From Rufibacter psychrotolerans (GTDB taxonomy: Bacteria; Bacteroidota; Bacteroidia; Cytophagales; Hymenobacteraceae), in the NCBI RefSeq assembly GCF_016924645.1, contig NZ_JAFFJV010000004.1, forward strand, positions 248,001-312,000: 64,000 nt of DNA. Direction: 5' to 3'. A model generated the notes under the pieces. It made no database searches and had not been told where the DNA came from. It was given only the letters and a program-made list of their open reading frames with translations. A program made the position numbers and the translations under genes. Shown one piece after another: positions 22,739-31,349 of this stretch; the first letter of the stretch is position 1; each line of letters opens with the position of its first letter.

Positions 22739-24931
22739 TTAATGACGGAACATCATTTCACGGTATTTCACCAGGGGCCATTGCTCATCGTCCACAATCA
22801 GCTCCAGCTTGTCTACGCTGTAGCGGATGGTGTCAAAGAACGACAGCACCTCATCGGAGTACATGATGGCACGCTCGCGGGTGTCTTCAATCTTGTTGGC
22901 CACCTTGCGCTTCTCAATCATGGCATCTACGTTGGTCTTGATGGTGGTGAGGTGGCGCGAAATGGTCTTGATGGTTTCCAGGGTGGTGTGGGTGTACTCA
23001 TCATCCTGCAGCCCGATGTCGCGCATGCCTTTGATGTTCTCCACCAGTCTTGTTTGGTAAGCCACCGCCGTGGGGATGATGTGGTTCATGGCCAGGTCTC
23101 CCATCACGCGGGCCTCAATCTGCACGCGCTTGATGTAGTCTTCCAGCAGAATGTCGTGGCGGGCATGTAACTCGCGCGAGTTGAAGATGTTATGCTGGGT
23201 GAACAGTTCGGTGGCGGTCTCGTCTACCAGTTTGTCCAGGGCCTGTGGGGTCTTGCGGATGTTGCTCAGGCCACGGCGCTCGGCTTCCTCTTCCCACTCT
23301 TTGGAGTACCCGTTCCCCTCAAACCGGATGGCTTTGGAAGAGATCACGTACTCGCGCAGCACGTCAATGATGGCCACTTCTTTCTTCTTGCCTTGCTCCA
23401 GCTGCTCGTCTACGCTCTTCTTGAACTCCAGGAGTTGCGCCGCCACAATGGTGTTGAGCGTGATCATGGCATTGGAGCAGTTGGCCGAAGAACCTACCGC
23501 GCGGAACTCAAACTTGTTACCGGTAAAGGCAAACGGCGAGGTGCGGTTACGGTCGGTGTTGTCCAGCAGGATTTCAGGGATCTTGTCGATGCCCAGTTTC
23601 AGGTACACGTTGTCACCTTTGTCCAGGGGCAACTTGGCGGTACGCTCCAGCTCGTCCAGCACCTCGGTCAATTTCTTACCGATGAACACCGACATAATAG
23701 CCGGCGGGGCCTCGTTGGCGCCCAGGCGATGGTCGTTGCTGGCCGAGGCGATGCTGGCGCGCAGCAGATCGGCGTACTTGTGCACCGCCTTGATGGTGGT
23801 GATAAAGAAGGTCAGGAACTGCAGGTTCTCCTTGGGCCGACGGCCCGGGGCCAGCAGGTTCACGCCGGTGTTGGTGCTAAGGGCCCAGTTGTTGTGCTTG
23901 CCGCTTCCGTTTACGCCTTTAAAAGGTTTTTCGTGCAGGAGCACCTTAAAGTGATGCTTCTCGGCGGCCCGCTCTAACACGTCCATTAACAGCTGGTTAT
24001 GGTCTACGGCCAGGTTAGCTTCCTCAAAGGTGGGGGCGCACTCAAACTGGTTAGGCGCCACCTCGTTGTGGCGGGTGCGCAGCGGAATCCCCAGCTTGTG
24101 GGCCTCTACCTCAAACTCTACCATGAAGGCGTGCACCCTTGACGGAATAGCACCGAAGTAGTGGTCTTCCAGCTGCTGGCCTTTGGCAGGCTCGTGCCCG
24201 AACACGGTACGGCCGGCCATCACCAGGTCAGGGCGGGCATCGTACAGGGCGCGGTCTACCAGAAAGTACTCCTGCTCCACGCCCAGGGTGGTGGTCACTT
24301 TGGTAACGTCTTTGTCAAAATACTGGCAAACCTCCACGGCGGCTTTCTCTACCAGGTCAAGGCTTTTGAGCAGAGGGGCTTTGTAGTCCAGGGCCTCGCC
24401 GGTGTAGGACACGAAGATGGTAGGGATACAAAGGGTTTTGGTACCCGCGTTCTCAATGATAAAGGCCGGCGAGGTAGGGTCCCAGGCGGTATAGCCGCGG
24501 GCCTCAAACGTGTTCCGGATTCCACCGCTGGGGAACGAGGAGGCATCTGGCTCCTGCTGCACCAGGGCGCTGCCCTTGAAGTTCTCAATGGCACGTCCGT
24601 CTGAGCTCAGGTCAAAGAAAGAATCGTGTTTTTCGGCCGTTTCACCGGTTAGGGGCTGAAACCAGTGCGTGTAGTGCGTAGCGCCGCGGCTCAGGGCCCA
24701 GGTTTTCATGGCTGCCGCCACGGCCTCGGCCAGGGAACGGTCCACCTTGCTGCCGGTCTTTACGGCAAACTGCAGGCGCTTGAAATAGTCGCCGGACAAG
24801 GTAGACCGCATGGCCTCCAGCCCGAACACGTTTGACCCATAATAATCAGAGATTTTGTCAGAAGGTAGCTTCACCTCTACTGGGGGGCGTTGGTTTACCA
24901 ACTCAAGCGCCTTAAAACGAAGAACTGCCAT
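22739..24931 (-). CDS. glnA: type III glutamine synthetase
   Basis: The product makes glutamine from glutamate, ammonia and ATP. At 730 residues it belongs to the long GSIII (GlnN) class typical of Bacteroides and cyanobacteria, not the 470-residue GSI. GSIII motifs are visible: YGSNVFG near the start, THYTHWFQPLTG, SFPSGGIRNTFEARGYTAWD (20 residues), VEQEYFLVD, EVAPNQFE and FKGVNGSGKHNNWS-like FKGVNGSGKHNNWALSTN. The gene is single, with a long upstream spacer. GSIII acts as a large homo-oligomer in the cytosol. Confidence 0.97.
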   Translation of the reverse strand: MAVLRFKALELVNQRPPVEVKLPSDKISDYYGSNVFGLEAMRSTLSGDYFKRLQFAVKTGSKVDRSLAEAVAAAMKTWALSRGATHYTHWFQPLTGETAEKHDSFFDLSSDGRAIENFKGSALVQQEPDASSFPSGGIRNTFEARGYTAWDPTSPAFIIENAGTKTLCIPTIFVSYTGEALDYKAPLLKSLDLVEKAAVEVCQYFDKDVTKVTTTLGVEQEYFLVDRALYDARPDLVMAGRTVFGHEPAKGQQLEDHYFGAIPSRVHAFMVEFEVEAHKLGIPLRTRHNEVAPNQFECAPTFEEANLAVDHNQLLMDVLERAAEKHHFKVLLHEKPFKGVNGSGKHNNWALSTNTGVNLLAPGRRPKENLQFLTFFITTIKAVHKYADLLRASIASASNDHRLGANEAPPAIMSVFIGKKLTEVLDELERTAKLPLDKGDNVYLKLGIDKIPEILLDNTDRNRTSPFAFTGNKFEFRAVGSSANCSNAMITLNTIVAAQLLEFKKSVDEQLEQGKKKEVAIIDVLREYVISSKAIRFEGNGYSKEWEEEAERRGLSNIRKTPQALDKLVDETATELFTQHNIFNSRELHARHDILLEDYIKRVQIEARVMGDLAMNHIIPTAVAYQTRLVENIKGMRDIGLQDDEYTHTTLETIKTISRHLTTIKTNVDAMIEKRKVANKIEDTRERAIMYSDEVLSFFDTIRYSVDKLELIVDDEQWPLVKYREMMFRH

Positions 24932-25005
24932 GAACTTTTAAAAGATTAGTTGATCTGGTCCCAAAAGTAGCGCAAGAAAACTGACTTGCAAGCACCTCCC
25001 CTCTT

Positions 25006-25041
25006 TTTTTTAGGGTATTTTTCTGAAAATATCCTCAATTC
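25006..25041. repeat. 36-bp dispersed palindrome copy (diverged)
   Basis: It begins TTTTTTAGGGTATTTTTC and lies in the divergent spacer between glutamine synthetase and the LtaS-like gene. Confidence 0.4.
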
Positions 25042-25178
25042 TCCCGGAACCACCCTCATTTAAAGACCTATTTTAACAACTTCACCCTACTTTCCTGTAA
25101 ACACCCCCTCATTTTTAAGGGTCATTAAATTTTATAGGCTTTCTACCGCCAAGCCCTACAGGGCGGTATATTTGCGGC

Positions 25179-27026
25179 GTGAAACGAATACTAACCAGAA
25201 CCCTCAGCTACTTTTTCTTCTGGACCCTCTTTTTTGAGATCTGCCGGGCCGCCTTTTTACTCTACCAGCACCCCAAATCCGCGGCGCTGACCGGGGCCGA
25301 GATCGCCAGGGTATTCTGGTACGGGTTGCGCATGGACCTTTCCTTTGCGGCGTACCTGAGCGTTTTGCCGTTTTTGCTTTTCCTGAACGAGGTGGCCTTC
25401 GCGAAAAAAGCCTTCCTGAAGGGCGTGGCCGTCTTTACCTATGTTTTGCTGCCCCTGGTCACGCTGCTGGTGGTCATAGACCTGGAACTATACTCCGCCT
25501 GGGGCTTCCGGCTGGACTCTACCCCGCTGCAGTACCTGAACACGCCCGCCGAGATGCTGGCCTCCACGGCCTCGGCCCCGGTTTGGCTCTTGGCCCTCCT
25601 GTACCTGGTCTTGCTGGTGCTGGGCGTGCTGGGCTTTGGGTGGATCAAACGTTTTTGGGAAGTTTCGCCCAAAAGAGGCGCAAAACACCTGGCGTCCGAA
25701 CTTCTGCTGAGCTTGTTCCTGCTGGCGCTCCTGGTGCTTCCCATCCGGGGCGGTTGGCAACAGATTCCCCTCAACCAGAGCGACGTGTACTTCTCGCAGA
25801 ACATGTTCGCCAACCACGCCGGGGTGAACGTGCCCTGGAACGTGATGCACTCGGTGCTCAAGAAGAACCACAACATGGAGAACCCCTACCAGTACCTGGA
25901 CGAGAAACAAGCCCAGGCACTGGTGCAGGAACTTTACCAACCCAAGAGCGATGCTGTTCCTACTTTGCTCAAGGTAGAGCGGCCTAACATCCTGTTTATC
26001 ATCCTAGAAAGCTACACGGCAAAGTTCATCGGGGCGTTGGGTGGTCCGCCGGAGGTGACGCCTACCTTCAATGCCTTAGCCAAAGAAGGCGTCCTGTTCA
26101 ACAATATCTATGCTGCCGGCGACCGCAGCGAGAAAGGCATGGTGGCCTTGCTCAGCGGCTACCCGGTACAGACCACCACCTCCATTATTAAAACGCCGAA
26201 GAAGACCGAGCGTCTGCCCCAACTGGCCGCTGAGCTGAAACGGCTGGGCTACCGCACCAGCTACTACTACGGTGGCGAGCTGGCTTTTGCCAACATAAAA
26301 TCGTACCTGCTCAACGGACAGTACGACCAGTTGGTGGAGAAATCTGACTTCGGGCGGGAGCACTACAACTCTAAGTGGGGCGTGCACGACCATATTCTGT
26401 TTGACAAGGTCTTGGCCGAGCACCGCAACCCCGCGCAGCCTTTCTTCACCACCGTGTACACCCTCAGCAGCCATGAGCCCTACGACATTCCCACCCAACC
26501 TAAATTCCCCGGCACCGACGAGGAAACCCGGTTCAAGAACTCCTTCCACTACACCGACTGGGCCCTGGGCAGGTTTATTTCCGAAGCTAAGAAAATGCCC
26601 TGGTGGCAGAACACCCTGGTGGTGCTGGTAGCCGACCACGGGCACCACTTTCCCGGCCGCGACCAGAACGACGCGCCCTCCAAGTTCCGGATACCGCTGC
26701 TGCTCACCGGCGGGGCCCTGGCCGTGCAAGATACCGTGGTCACCAACATCGGCTCCCAGACCGACATTGTGCCCACCCTTCTGCAGCAACTGGGCCAGCC
26801 CACCCACCAGTTTGCCTGGAGCAAAAACCTCTTGGATGCCAAGGCCACGCCGTTCGCCTTCTATGTCTTCAACGATGGGTTCGGGATGGTCACGCCCCAG
26901 GGTGCGGTGACGTTTGACAACGTGGCCCAGCGCCCCATCCTGCGGGAGCCCGGCGTCCCCGACAAGCAGCTGGACCAGGGAAAAGCCTACATGCAAATCA
27001 GTTTCGGAGATTTCCTGAAGAAGTAG
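25179..27026 (+). CDS. LtaS-like membrane sulfatase/phosphatase-superfamily protein
   Basis: The 615-residue product starts at a GTG. Four or five hydrophobic segments (about 8-28, 45-70, 78-103, 130-155, 170-190) are followed by an alkaline-phosphatase-superfamily domain outside the membrane. Metal and catalytic residues are visible: E277 in IILES, S317 in GDRSEKG at the position of the LtaS threonine, and D486-H487 in ADHGHH. In Gram-negatives such enzymes transfer phosphoglycerol or phosphoethanolamine to envelope glycans or lipids; the substrate here is unknown. A 36-bp palindrome copy at 25651-25686 encodes part of a cytoplasmic loop. Confidence 0.9.
   Translation: MKRILTRTLSYFFFWTLFFEICRAAFLLYQHPKSAALTGAEIARVFWYGLRMDLSFAAYLSVLPFLLFLNEVAFAKKAFLKGVAVFTYVLLPLVTLLVVIDLELYSAWGFRLDSTPLQYLNTPAEMLASTASAPVWLLALLYLVLLVLGVLGFGWIKRFWEVSPKRGAKHLASELLLSLFLLALLVLPIRGGWQQIPLNQSDVYFSQNMFANHAGVNVPWNVMHSVLKKNHNMENPYQYLDEKQAQALVQELYQPKSDAVPTLLKVERPNILFIILESYTAKFIGALGGPPEVTPTFNALAKEGVLFNNIYAAGDRSEKGMVALLSGYPVQTTTSIIKTPKKTERLPQLAAELKRLGYRTSYYYGGELAFANIKSYLLNGQYDQLVEKSDFGREHYNSKWGVHDHILFDKVLAEHRNPAQPFFTTVYTLSSHEPYDIPTQPKFPGTDEETRFKNSFHYTDWALGRFISEAKKMPWWQNTLVVLVADHGHHFPGRDQNDAPSKFRIPLLLTGGALAVQDTVVTNIGSQTDIVPTLLQQLGQPTHQFAWSKNLLDAKATPFAFYVFNDGFGMVTPQGAVTFDNVAQRPILREPGVPDKQLDQGKAYMQISFGDFLKK
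25651..25686. repeat. 36-bp palindrome copy inside a coding region
   Basis: It encodes FWEVSPKRGAK in a loop between membrane segments of the LtaS-like protein. It begins GTTTTTGGGAAGTTTCGCC. Confidence 0.45.
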
Positions 27027-27030
27027 CGTG

Positions 27031-27329
27031 GTTAGTTGCTAGTTGTCAGTTGTCAGTTGTTGGTTGTTGGTTGTTGGTTGTTGGTTGTTAGGGGATTTCT
27101 TAAAATAAAGTCAGAAACAAGCTCCTACTGGAAAATCTGGTAAGCGGGAAAGATGGGTTGGGGCACCTTACGGAGGACTTTGTGGTTGATAGAAGGAGGC
27201 AGACTGATGGACGGGAGGCGGAACCCACTTCTTGCCACTCACCGGCTTCTGTGTTTTGAGCTTTATTCCTTAAAAACAGCCCCAAAACACTCTCCAACTG
27301 ACAACTAACAACCAACAACTATCAACTAT
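27031..27329. repeat. facing GTTGTTG / CAACAAC repeat tracts
   Basis: Tandem AGTTGTC and GTTGTTG units at 27031-27090 face their inverted form at 27294-27329 (CAACTGACAACTAACAACC). Between them is a 36-bp palindrome (27253-27288). No gene is supported. Confidence 0.6.
27253..27288. repeat. 36-bp dispersed palindrome copy
   Basis: It begins GTTTTGAGCTTTATTCC and ends CAGCCCCAAAAC. Confidence 0.65.
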
Positions 27330-27361
27330 TTCCCTATTCTCCGTACCTTTGCCCCCTGATT

Positions 27362-28681
27362 ATGAAAAAGGTAGCATTTTATACGTTAGGCTGTAAGCTC
27401 AACTTTTCTGAGACCTCTACCCTCTCCCGGATCTTCCAGGAGCGCGGGTACCAGAAAGTGGAGTTCACTGACACGCCCGATATCTACGTCATCAATACCT
27501 GCTCGGTCACCGACAATGCGGACAAGAAATGCCGCAAAGTGGTGAAAGAAGCCCTGAAACACTCGCCCAACGCGTTCATTACCATTGTAGGCTGCTACGC
27601 GCAGTTGAAACCGAAGGAGATCTCAGAAATCCCTGGGGTGGACGCGGTGCTGGGTGCCGCCGAGAAATTCCAGCTGGTAGACATTCTGGACGGCTTTGAG
27701 AAGAAAGAAGCGCCCCAGGTGCACGCCAGCCCGGTTTCGGAGGCCAATACCTTCGTGAACGCCTACTCGTTTGGCGACCGTACCCGCACTTTTCTCAAAG
27801 TACAGGACGGCTGCGATTATTCCTGCACCTTCTGCACCATTCCGCAGGCCCGGGGCAAGAGCCGCAGCAACACCATTGAGAAAGTAGTCGCTGAGGCCCG
27901 CAGCATCGGGGAATCCGGCGTAAAGGAGATTGTCCTGACCGGCGTGAACACCGGCGATTTCGGGTTGCAGGAAGGCGTACGCAAAGAGAACTTCTACCAG
28001 CTCATCCAGGAACTGGACAAAGTGGAGAACGTGAGTCGCTTCCGCATCTCGTCCATTGAACCTAATCTGTTAAGTGAGGAGATTATCAATTTTGTAGCGG
28101 GTTCTCAGCGTTTTATGCCGCACTTCCACGTGCCGCTGCAGTCGGGCAGCAACAAGATCCTGAAGCTGATGCGTCGCCGGTACTTACGCGAGCTGTACGC
28201 CCAGCGCGTGGCCTGGATCAAAGCCGCTATGCCGCACGCATGCATTGGCGTGGACGTGATTGTGGGCTTCCCCGGCGAGACCGAAGAAGATTTCCTGGAG
28301 ACCTACAATTTCCTGAACGAGTTGGACATCAGCTACCTGCACGTGTTCCCCTACTCTGAAAGAGCTAACACCCTGGCTATTGACCTGCCGGGCGTAGTAC
28401 CGCAGAAAGACCGCAACCGCCGCGCCGATATGCTGCGTATCCTCTCGGAGAAAAAGAAACGCGCATTCTACGAAAGTCAGATTGGCTACGAGGGCAAAGT
28501 CTTGTTTGAAGCCGACATCACCGATGGCCAGATGGAAGGCTTTACCGAGAACTACGTGCGCGTGGTGGCCAAATATGATCCTGTGCTGGTGAACGAGGAG
28601 AAACACGTGCGCCTCACCGGCCTTACCGCCACCGGCCTGATGGAAGCCGAGGAAACTTTCGCTGAGTTGCTGGCGCATTAA
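27362..28681 (+). CDS. mtaB: tRNA t6A37 methylthiotransferase
   Basis: MtaB adds a methylthio group to t6A37 of tRNAs that read ANN codons. The 439-residue product is a radical-SAM methylthiotransferase. The N-terminal UPF0004 domain has cysteines in LGCKLN, INTCSV and VGCYA. The radical-SAM triad is C151-x3-C155-x2-C158 in CDYSCTFC. A TRAM domain follows at the C-terminus. The start TLGCKLN (not YGCQMN) and length separate it from MiaB, encoded at 45549. The gene is single and followed by a strong terminator. Confidence 0.94.
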   Translation: MKKVAFYTLGCKLNFSETSTLSRIFQERGYQKVEFTDTPDIYVINTCSVTDNADKKCRKVVKEALKHSPNAFITIVGCYAQLKPKEISEIPGVDAVLGAAEKFQLVDILDGFEKKEAPQVHASPVSEANTFVNAYSFGDRTRTFLKVQDGCDYSCTFCTIPQARGKSRSNTIEKVVAEARSIGESGVKEIVLTGVNTGDFGLQEGVRKENFYQLIQELDKVENVSRFRISSIEPNLLSEEIINFVAGSQRFMPHFHVPLQSGSNKILKLMRRRYLRELYAQRVAWIKAAMPHACIGVDVIVGFPGETEEDFLETYNFLNELDISYLHVFPYSERANTLAIDLPGVVPQKDRNRRADMLRILSEKKKRAFYESQIGYEGKVLFEADITDGQMEGFTENYVRVVAKYDPVLVNEEKHVRLTGLTATGLMEAEETFAELLAH

Positions 28682-28704
28682 GCCCCACCTGCCCCGCACC
28701 TTAA

Positions 28705-28744
28705 CAGAAGCCTGAGCTGGTAGACAGTTCAGGCTTCTGTTTTT
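28705..28744 (+). terminator. rho-independent terminator
   Basis: CAGAAGCCTGA / TCAGGCTTCTG arms, then TTTTT. Confidence 0.85.
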
Positions 28745-28770
28745 CAGGCCGGTTCATGCCTCCAGAAAAA

Positions 28771-28834
28771 TAATGTAAAGTTTACTTGACTTTTGTAAAA
28801 CAAACTTTACATTTGTCAAGTAAACTTTACATTA
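28771..28834 (+). promoter_or_regulatory. promoter with perfect 20-bp inverted operators
   Basis: TAATGTAAAGTTTACTTGAC at 28771-28790 is repeated as a perfect inverse at 28815-28834. A third half-site (AACTTTACATT) lies between them. A Bacteroidota promoter is embedded: TTG at 28786-28788 and TACATTTG (TAnnTTTG) at 28808-28815, 19 bases apart. The second operator ends on the A of the start codon of the membrane gene. A repressor here would block both polymerase and start; the XRE protein of the same operon is the obvious candidate. Confidence 0.75.
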
Positions 28835-29310
28835 TGAAAACACGGTATCTTTTCCCGCACCGGTTTAAGAAACTAGGATGGGTCCTGTTCCTGCCCTCAT
28901 TGGTGCTAGGTTTGCTCCTCTTCGCGGGCCTGCTGGAATTGCCCTGGCTGGACGTGAAAGTGTTCGCCCTCTACAACCCCAAGGTCCTGGGCGACGGCGG
29001 TTCGCTGCGGTTCATTGAGAACAACATTGCCGATGAGGTAGTCTCCTGTTTCCTGATTGTGGGTACCCTGCTGGTGGCCTGCTCAGAGGTAAAGGAAGAA
29101 GACGAATACATCGGGAAACTTCGGTTGGAGTCTTTGCTGTGGGCCCTGTACGTCAACGCCGGGCTGCTCCTCTTCTGCGTGTTCTTCTTTTACGGGTTGG
29201 GGTTCTACAACGCCCTGGTGTTTCACCTGTTTACCCTGCTGGTGCTGTTTCTGGGCAGGTTCCACCTGGTGCTGTACCGCGCCACCAAAGCCCCGGCCTA
29301 TGAAGAATAA
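28834..29310 (+). CDS. four-segment membrane protein of an XRE operon
   Basis: From the ATG at 28834 the product has 158 residues with four hydrophobic segments (about 16-34, 68-84, 105-125, 130-145). An earlier TTG at 28786 would place the start inside the promoter. I do not recognise the family, but small membrane proteins are often paired with a 65-70-residue XRE regulator as here. It overlaps the regulator gene by 11 bases. The role may be as sensor or target of the regulator; this is inference. Confidence 0.75.
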   Translation: MKTRYLFPHRFKKLGWVLFLPSLVLGLLLFAGLLELPWLDVKVFALYNPKVLGDGGSLRFIENNIADEVVSCFLIVGTLLVACSEVKEEDEYIGKLRLESLLWALYVNAGLLLFCVFFFYGLGFYNALVFHLFTLLVLFLGRFHLVLYRATKAPAYEE

Positions 29311-29500
29311 CGTGCGCCTGGAACGGACGGCCCTCAAAATGACCCAGGAAGATCTGGCCAAAAAGATTGGGGTGAGCCGGCAGACCATCAACGCCATGGA
29401 AAGCAACAAGTACATTCCCTCCACGGTGCTGGCGCTAAAGGTAGCCCAGGTACTCAGTAAGAAGGTAGAAGACCTCTTTGAGCTGGACGAAACAGATTAA
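29300..29500 (+). CDS. XRE-family transcriptional regulator (minimal HTH)
   Basis: The 66-residue product is little more than one Cro/C1-type helix-turn-helix: MTQEDLAKKIGVSRQTINAME (split as MTQEDLAKKIG, VSRQTINAMES) followed by KYIPSTVLALKVAQVL and a short acidic tail. It belongs to the YozG/YgzD-like small regulators. It overlaps the upstream membrane gene and probably represses their shared promoter through the inverted operators at 28771-28834. Confidence 0.9.
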   Translation: MKNNVRLERTALKMTQEDLAKKIGVSRQTINAMESNKYIPSTVLALKVAQVLSKKVEDLFELDETD

Positions 29501-29508
29501 CCCCAGGT

Positions 29509-29554
29509 GACCGCAGCAGGCTTTTTTGCAATGGGGCTGCTGCGGTCCTTTTTT
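29509..29554 (+). terminator. rho-independent terminator
   Basis: GACCGCAGCAG / CTGCTGCGGTC arms, then CCTTTTTTC, ending the XRE operon. Confidence 0.85.
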
Positions 29555-29600
29555 CACTTTTCGCCAGGTTTCAAATTAAGGCAACAGCAGCCCATCGCCG

Positions 29601-29636
29601 ATTTTGGCCCTGATTTTTAGAAACCGGCCTAAAAAT
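29601..29636. repeat. 36-bp dispersed palindrome copy
   Basis: It begins ATTTTGGCCCTGATTTTT and ends CGGCCTAAAAAT. Confidence 0.7.
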
Positions 29637-29642
29637 ACAGAG

Positions 29643-30695
29643 TTAGGCCTTGACAACGGAAGGCGGAGTCTGCGGCGGGGCCATGCGCTGCGCGATGATG
29701 CTGGCAACAATCAACTGCAGGGCGTGGTACAGCATGAGGGGCAGCAGCACAATCCCCACGGCGTTGGCCCCCGGAAAGAGCACCTTAGACATGACCGTGC
29801 CGTGCACCAGCGACTTCTTGGAACCGCAGAAAATAGCCGTGATCTGGTTTTCCCGCGAGAAGCCCAGCCCTTTGCTCAACCAGTAAATTAGTACCGTCAC
29901 CAGCAGGAACAAGCCCACCATGGCCGCCCCCAGCAGGAGCAAATCGGTGGCGCTGAACCCCGCGAACATGTCCCGGGCAAAAGAATCGCAGAAGGAAGAG
30001 TACACAATGAGCAGGATGATGGTTTGGTCAAACAGGCGGAGGCGGCTTTTCTGGGCTTCGGCAAAGTCCCCGAATCGCTTGTGCAGGGCTACCCCCAAGG
30101 CCACCGGCAGCATGACCTGCAACATCAGTTTTAAGATAACGCTGGTCAGGTCCATCTCCGCGGCCGAACTGGTGCTGGTGAACAGCCCCATCCAGAGCGG
30201 CGTAAGAAACACCCCTACCAGGCTGGAGATGCTGGCATTGAAGATGGCCGAAGGAATGTTGCCGCCCGCAATGGACACCATCACCACCGACGAGGAAACC
30301 GTGGAAGGCAGGGCCGCCACGTAGAAAGCCCCCAGCCACAGCAGTTGGTTGTCCTCCCGGCCCGCTGTCAGGTGCGCCGCCCACACCAACAATGGGAATA
30401 GGAGAAAAGTACTCAGCTGCACCACCAGGTGCAGGCGCCAGTCGCTCAGGCCGGCTTTGAGTTTGGCTGGGCTCAGGCGCAGACCATAAAAAAAGAAAAT
30501 AAGCGCTACCCCGTAGGTGGTTACTTCCTCCAGCGGCAAAGGGCCGTTTTCTTCGCCTAGGTGCGGCCAGAGGTAAGCCAGCAAAATCATGACCAGCAGG
30601 AAAAGCAGGAAATTGTCCAGGCCCAAGCGCTTCCTGAACGTGCTGATTTTCTCTTTAACGGGCACCAGCCCCACTCCTTTCTTTTCTATCTCCAA
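29643..30695 (-). CDS. bile acid:sodium symporter-like transporter (YfeH/SBF-like)
   Basis: This 350-residue polytopic inner-membrane protein has about nine or ten hydrophobic segments and the SBF-like features ALIFFFYGLRLSP, LPSTVSSSVVMVSIAGGN (18 residues) and FCGSKKSLVHG. It matches the YfeH subgroup of the BASS superfamily. The substrate is unknown; some relatives export or import organic anions. The open frame begins at a TTG, and the real start may be a nearby GTG, so the N-terminus is uncertain. Confidence 0.88.
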   Translation of the reverse strand: MEIEKKGVGLVPVKEKISTFRKRLGLDNFLLFLLVMILLAYLWPHLGEENGPLPLEEVTTYGVALIFFFYGLRLSPAKLKAGLSDWRLHLVVQLSTFLLFPLLVWAAHLTAGREDNQLLWLGAFYVAALPSTVSSSVVMVSIAGGNIPSAIFNASISSLVGVFLTPLWMGLFTSTSSAAEMDLTSVILKLMLQVMLPVALGVALHKRFGDFAEAQKSRLRLFDQTIILLIVYSSFCDSFARDMFAGFSATDLLLLGAAMVGLFLLVTVLIYWLSKGLGFSRENQITAIFCGSKKSLVHGTVMSKVLFPGANAVGIVLLPLMLYHALQLIVASIIAQRMAPPQTPPSVVKA

Positions 30696-30749
30696 AGCGT
30701 TGTAGTGTTATAAGGTACAATGGATTTTACCTGGCCGGTAGGCGCTTCC

Positions 30750-30785
30750 GTTTTGGGGCCCATTTCCGGAAAAAGGCCCCGAAAC
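30750..30785. repeat. 36-bp dispersed palindrome copy
   Basis: This well-preserved copy begins GTTTTGGGGCCCATTTCC and ends GGAAAAAGGCCCCGAAAC. Confidence 0.8.
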
Positions 30786-31045
30786 TGCTTTACGCAGCCA
30801 AAGGTAACAAGTGGGCAGCAGTACGCCTCCAGAAAAACAGAACCGCTGGACCTGCCCGGCTAACGGAACGGTCTTTCCTGTGCCCAGCGGTCGCTTTCAC
30901 CCTACCCGGTTTGCTGCTGATGTAACTTTTAAGGGTATTTCTTCACTCGTTACTAAGGACGCTTCCTACCTTCCCGCTTGTACCAATTCTGCCTTTTTAC
31001 GGCAGAAAAGGCCTTTTGAAAAATTTTCTGAAATATTTTGTAACA

Positions 31046-31081
31046 GTACCTTGCTTTACATAGTACCTTATACTACATTTG
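31046..31081 (+). promoter_or_regulatory. promoter overlapping an imperfect palindromic operator
   Basis: A 21-base near-palindrome (GTACCTTGC, T, TTACATAGTAC) at 31046-31066 contains the -33 TTG (31051-31053). A perfect TAnnTTTG box, TACATTTG, lies at 31074-31081. The same 21-mer with one change recurs at 31294-31314. The symmetric form GTACnnTGnA..TnCAnnGTAC resembles sites I associate with PadR-type regulators in this phylum (inference). Confidence 0.65.
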
Positions 31082-31119
31082 GCTCAACGAAAGAGATAAT
31101 CACACCTTCGTTTACTGCT

Positions 31120-31275
31120 ATGGAAACTACTACCTACCTCCAGCTGCTTTTGCAAGTGCTCCTCCTGCTGGCCTCTTTCACCGGAGGGGTGTTCGCCTAC
31201 GTGGCGCTCACGGCTGCCCACAAAAGCTCTAAGTTCAACAAGGCTCTTCCGGCTTCTGGCTCCCTCCCTGGCTAA
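31120..31275 (+). CDS. small single-pass membrane protein
   Basis: This short gene of 51 codons starts at the ATG at 31120. After METTTYLQ comes one hydrophobic helix (LLLQVLLLLASFTGGVFAYV) and a basic tail with AAHKSSKFNK. It lies 39 bases after the -7 box at 31074 and upstream of the receptor gene, so it is probably the first gene of that unit. No family is recognised. Confidence 0.5.
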   Translation: METTTYLQLLLQVLLLLASFTGGVFAYVALTAAHKSSKFNKALPASGSLPG

Positions 31276-31293
31276 AGCTTTTTTTTTGTCAGT

Positions 31294-31314
31294 GTACCTT
31301 GCATTACATAGTAC
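31294..31314 (+). promoter_or_regulatory. second copy of the 21-base operator
   Basis: GTACCTTGC, A, TTACATAGTAC: 20 of 21 bases are identical to 31046-31066. It lies 35 bases before the receptor start. No good -7 box follows it, so it may act as an auxiliary site. Confidence 0.6.
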
Positions 31315-31349
31315 TATCAAGAAATCCAAACCCTATAATTCTACTCGTC

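Larger units (their letters stand above)
30696..31119. other. intergenic region with palindrome, promoter and operator
   Basis: It holds a 36-bp palindrome at 30750-30785, then an AT-rich stretch ending in the operator and promoter at 31046-31081. Open frames entering from 30811 show no family. Confidence 0.6.

Noticed and set aside
31299..31349. Upstream start adding 17 residues to the receptor
   Set aside because: It begins inside the operator, and the signal peptide MKKFYNILLL starts at 31350.
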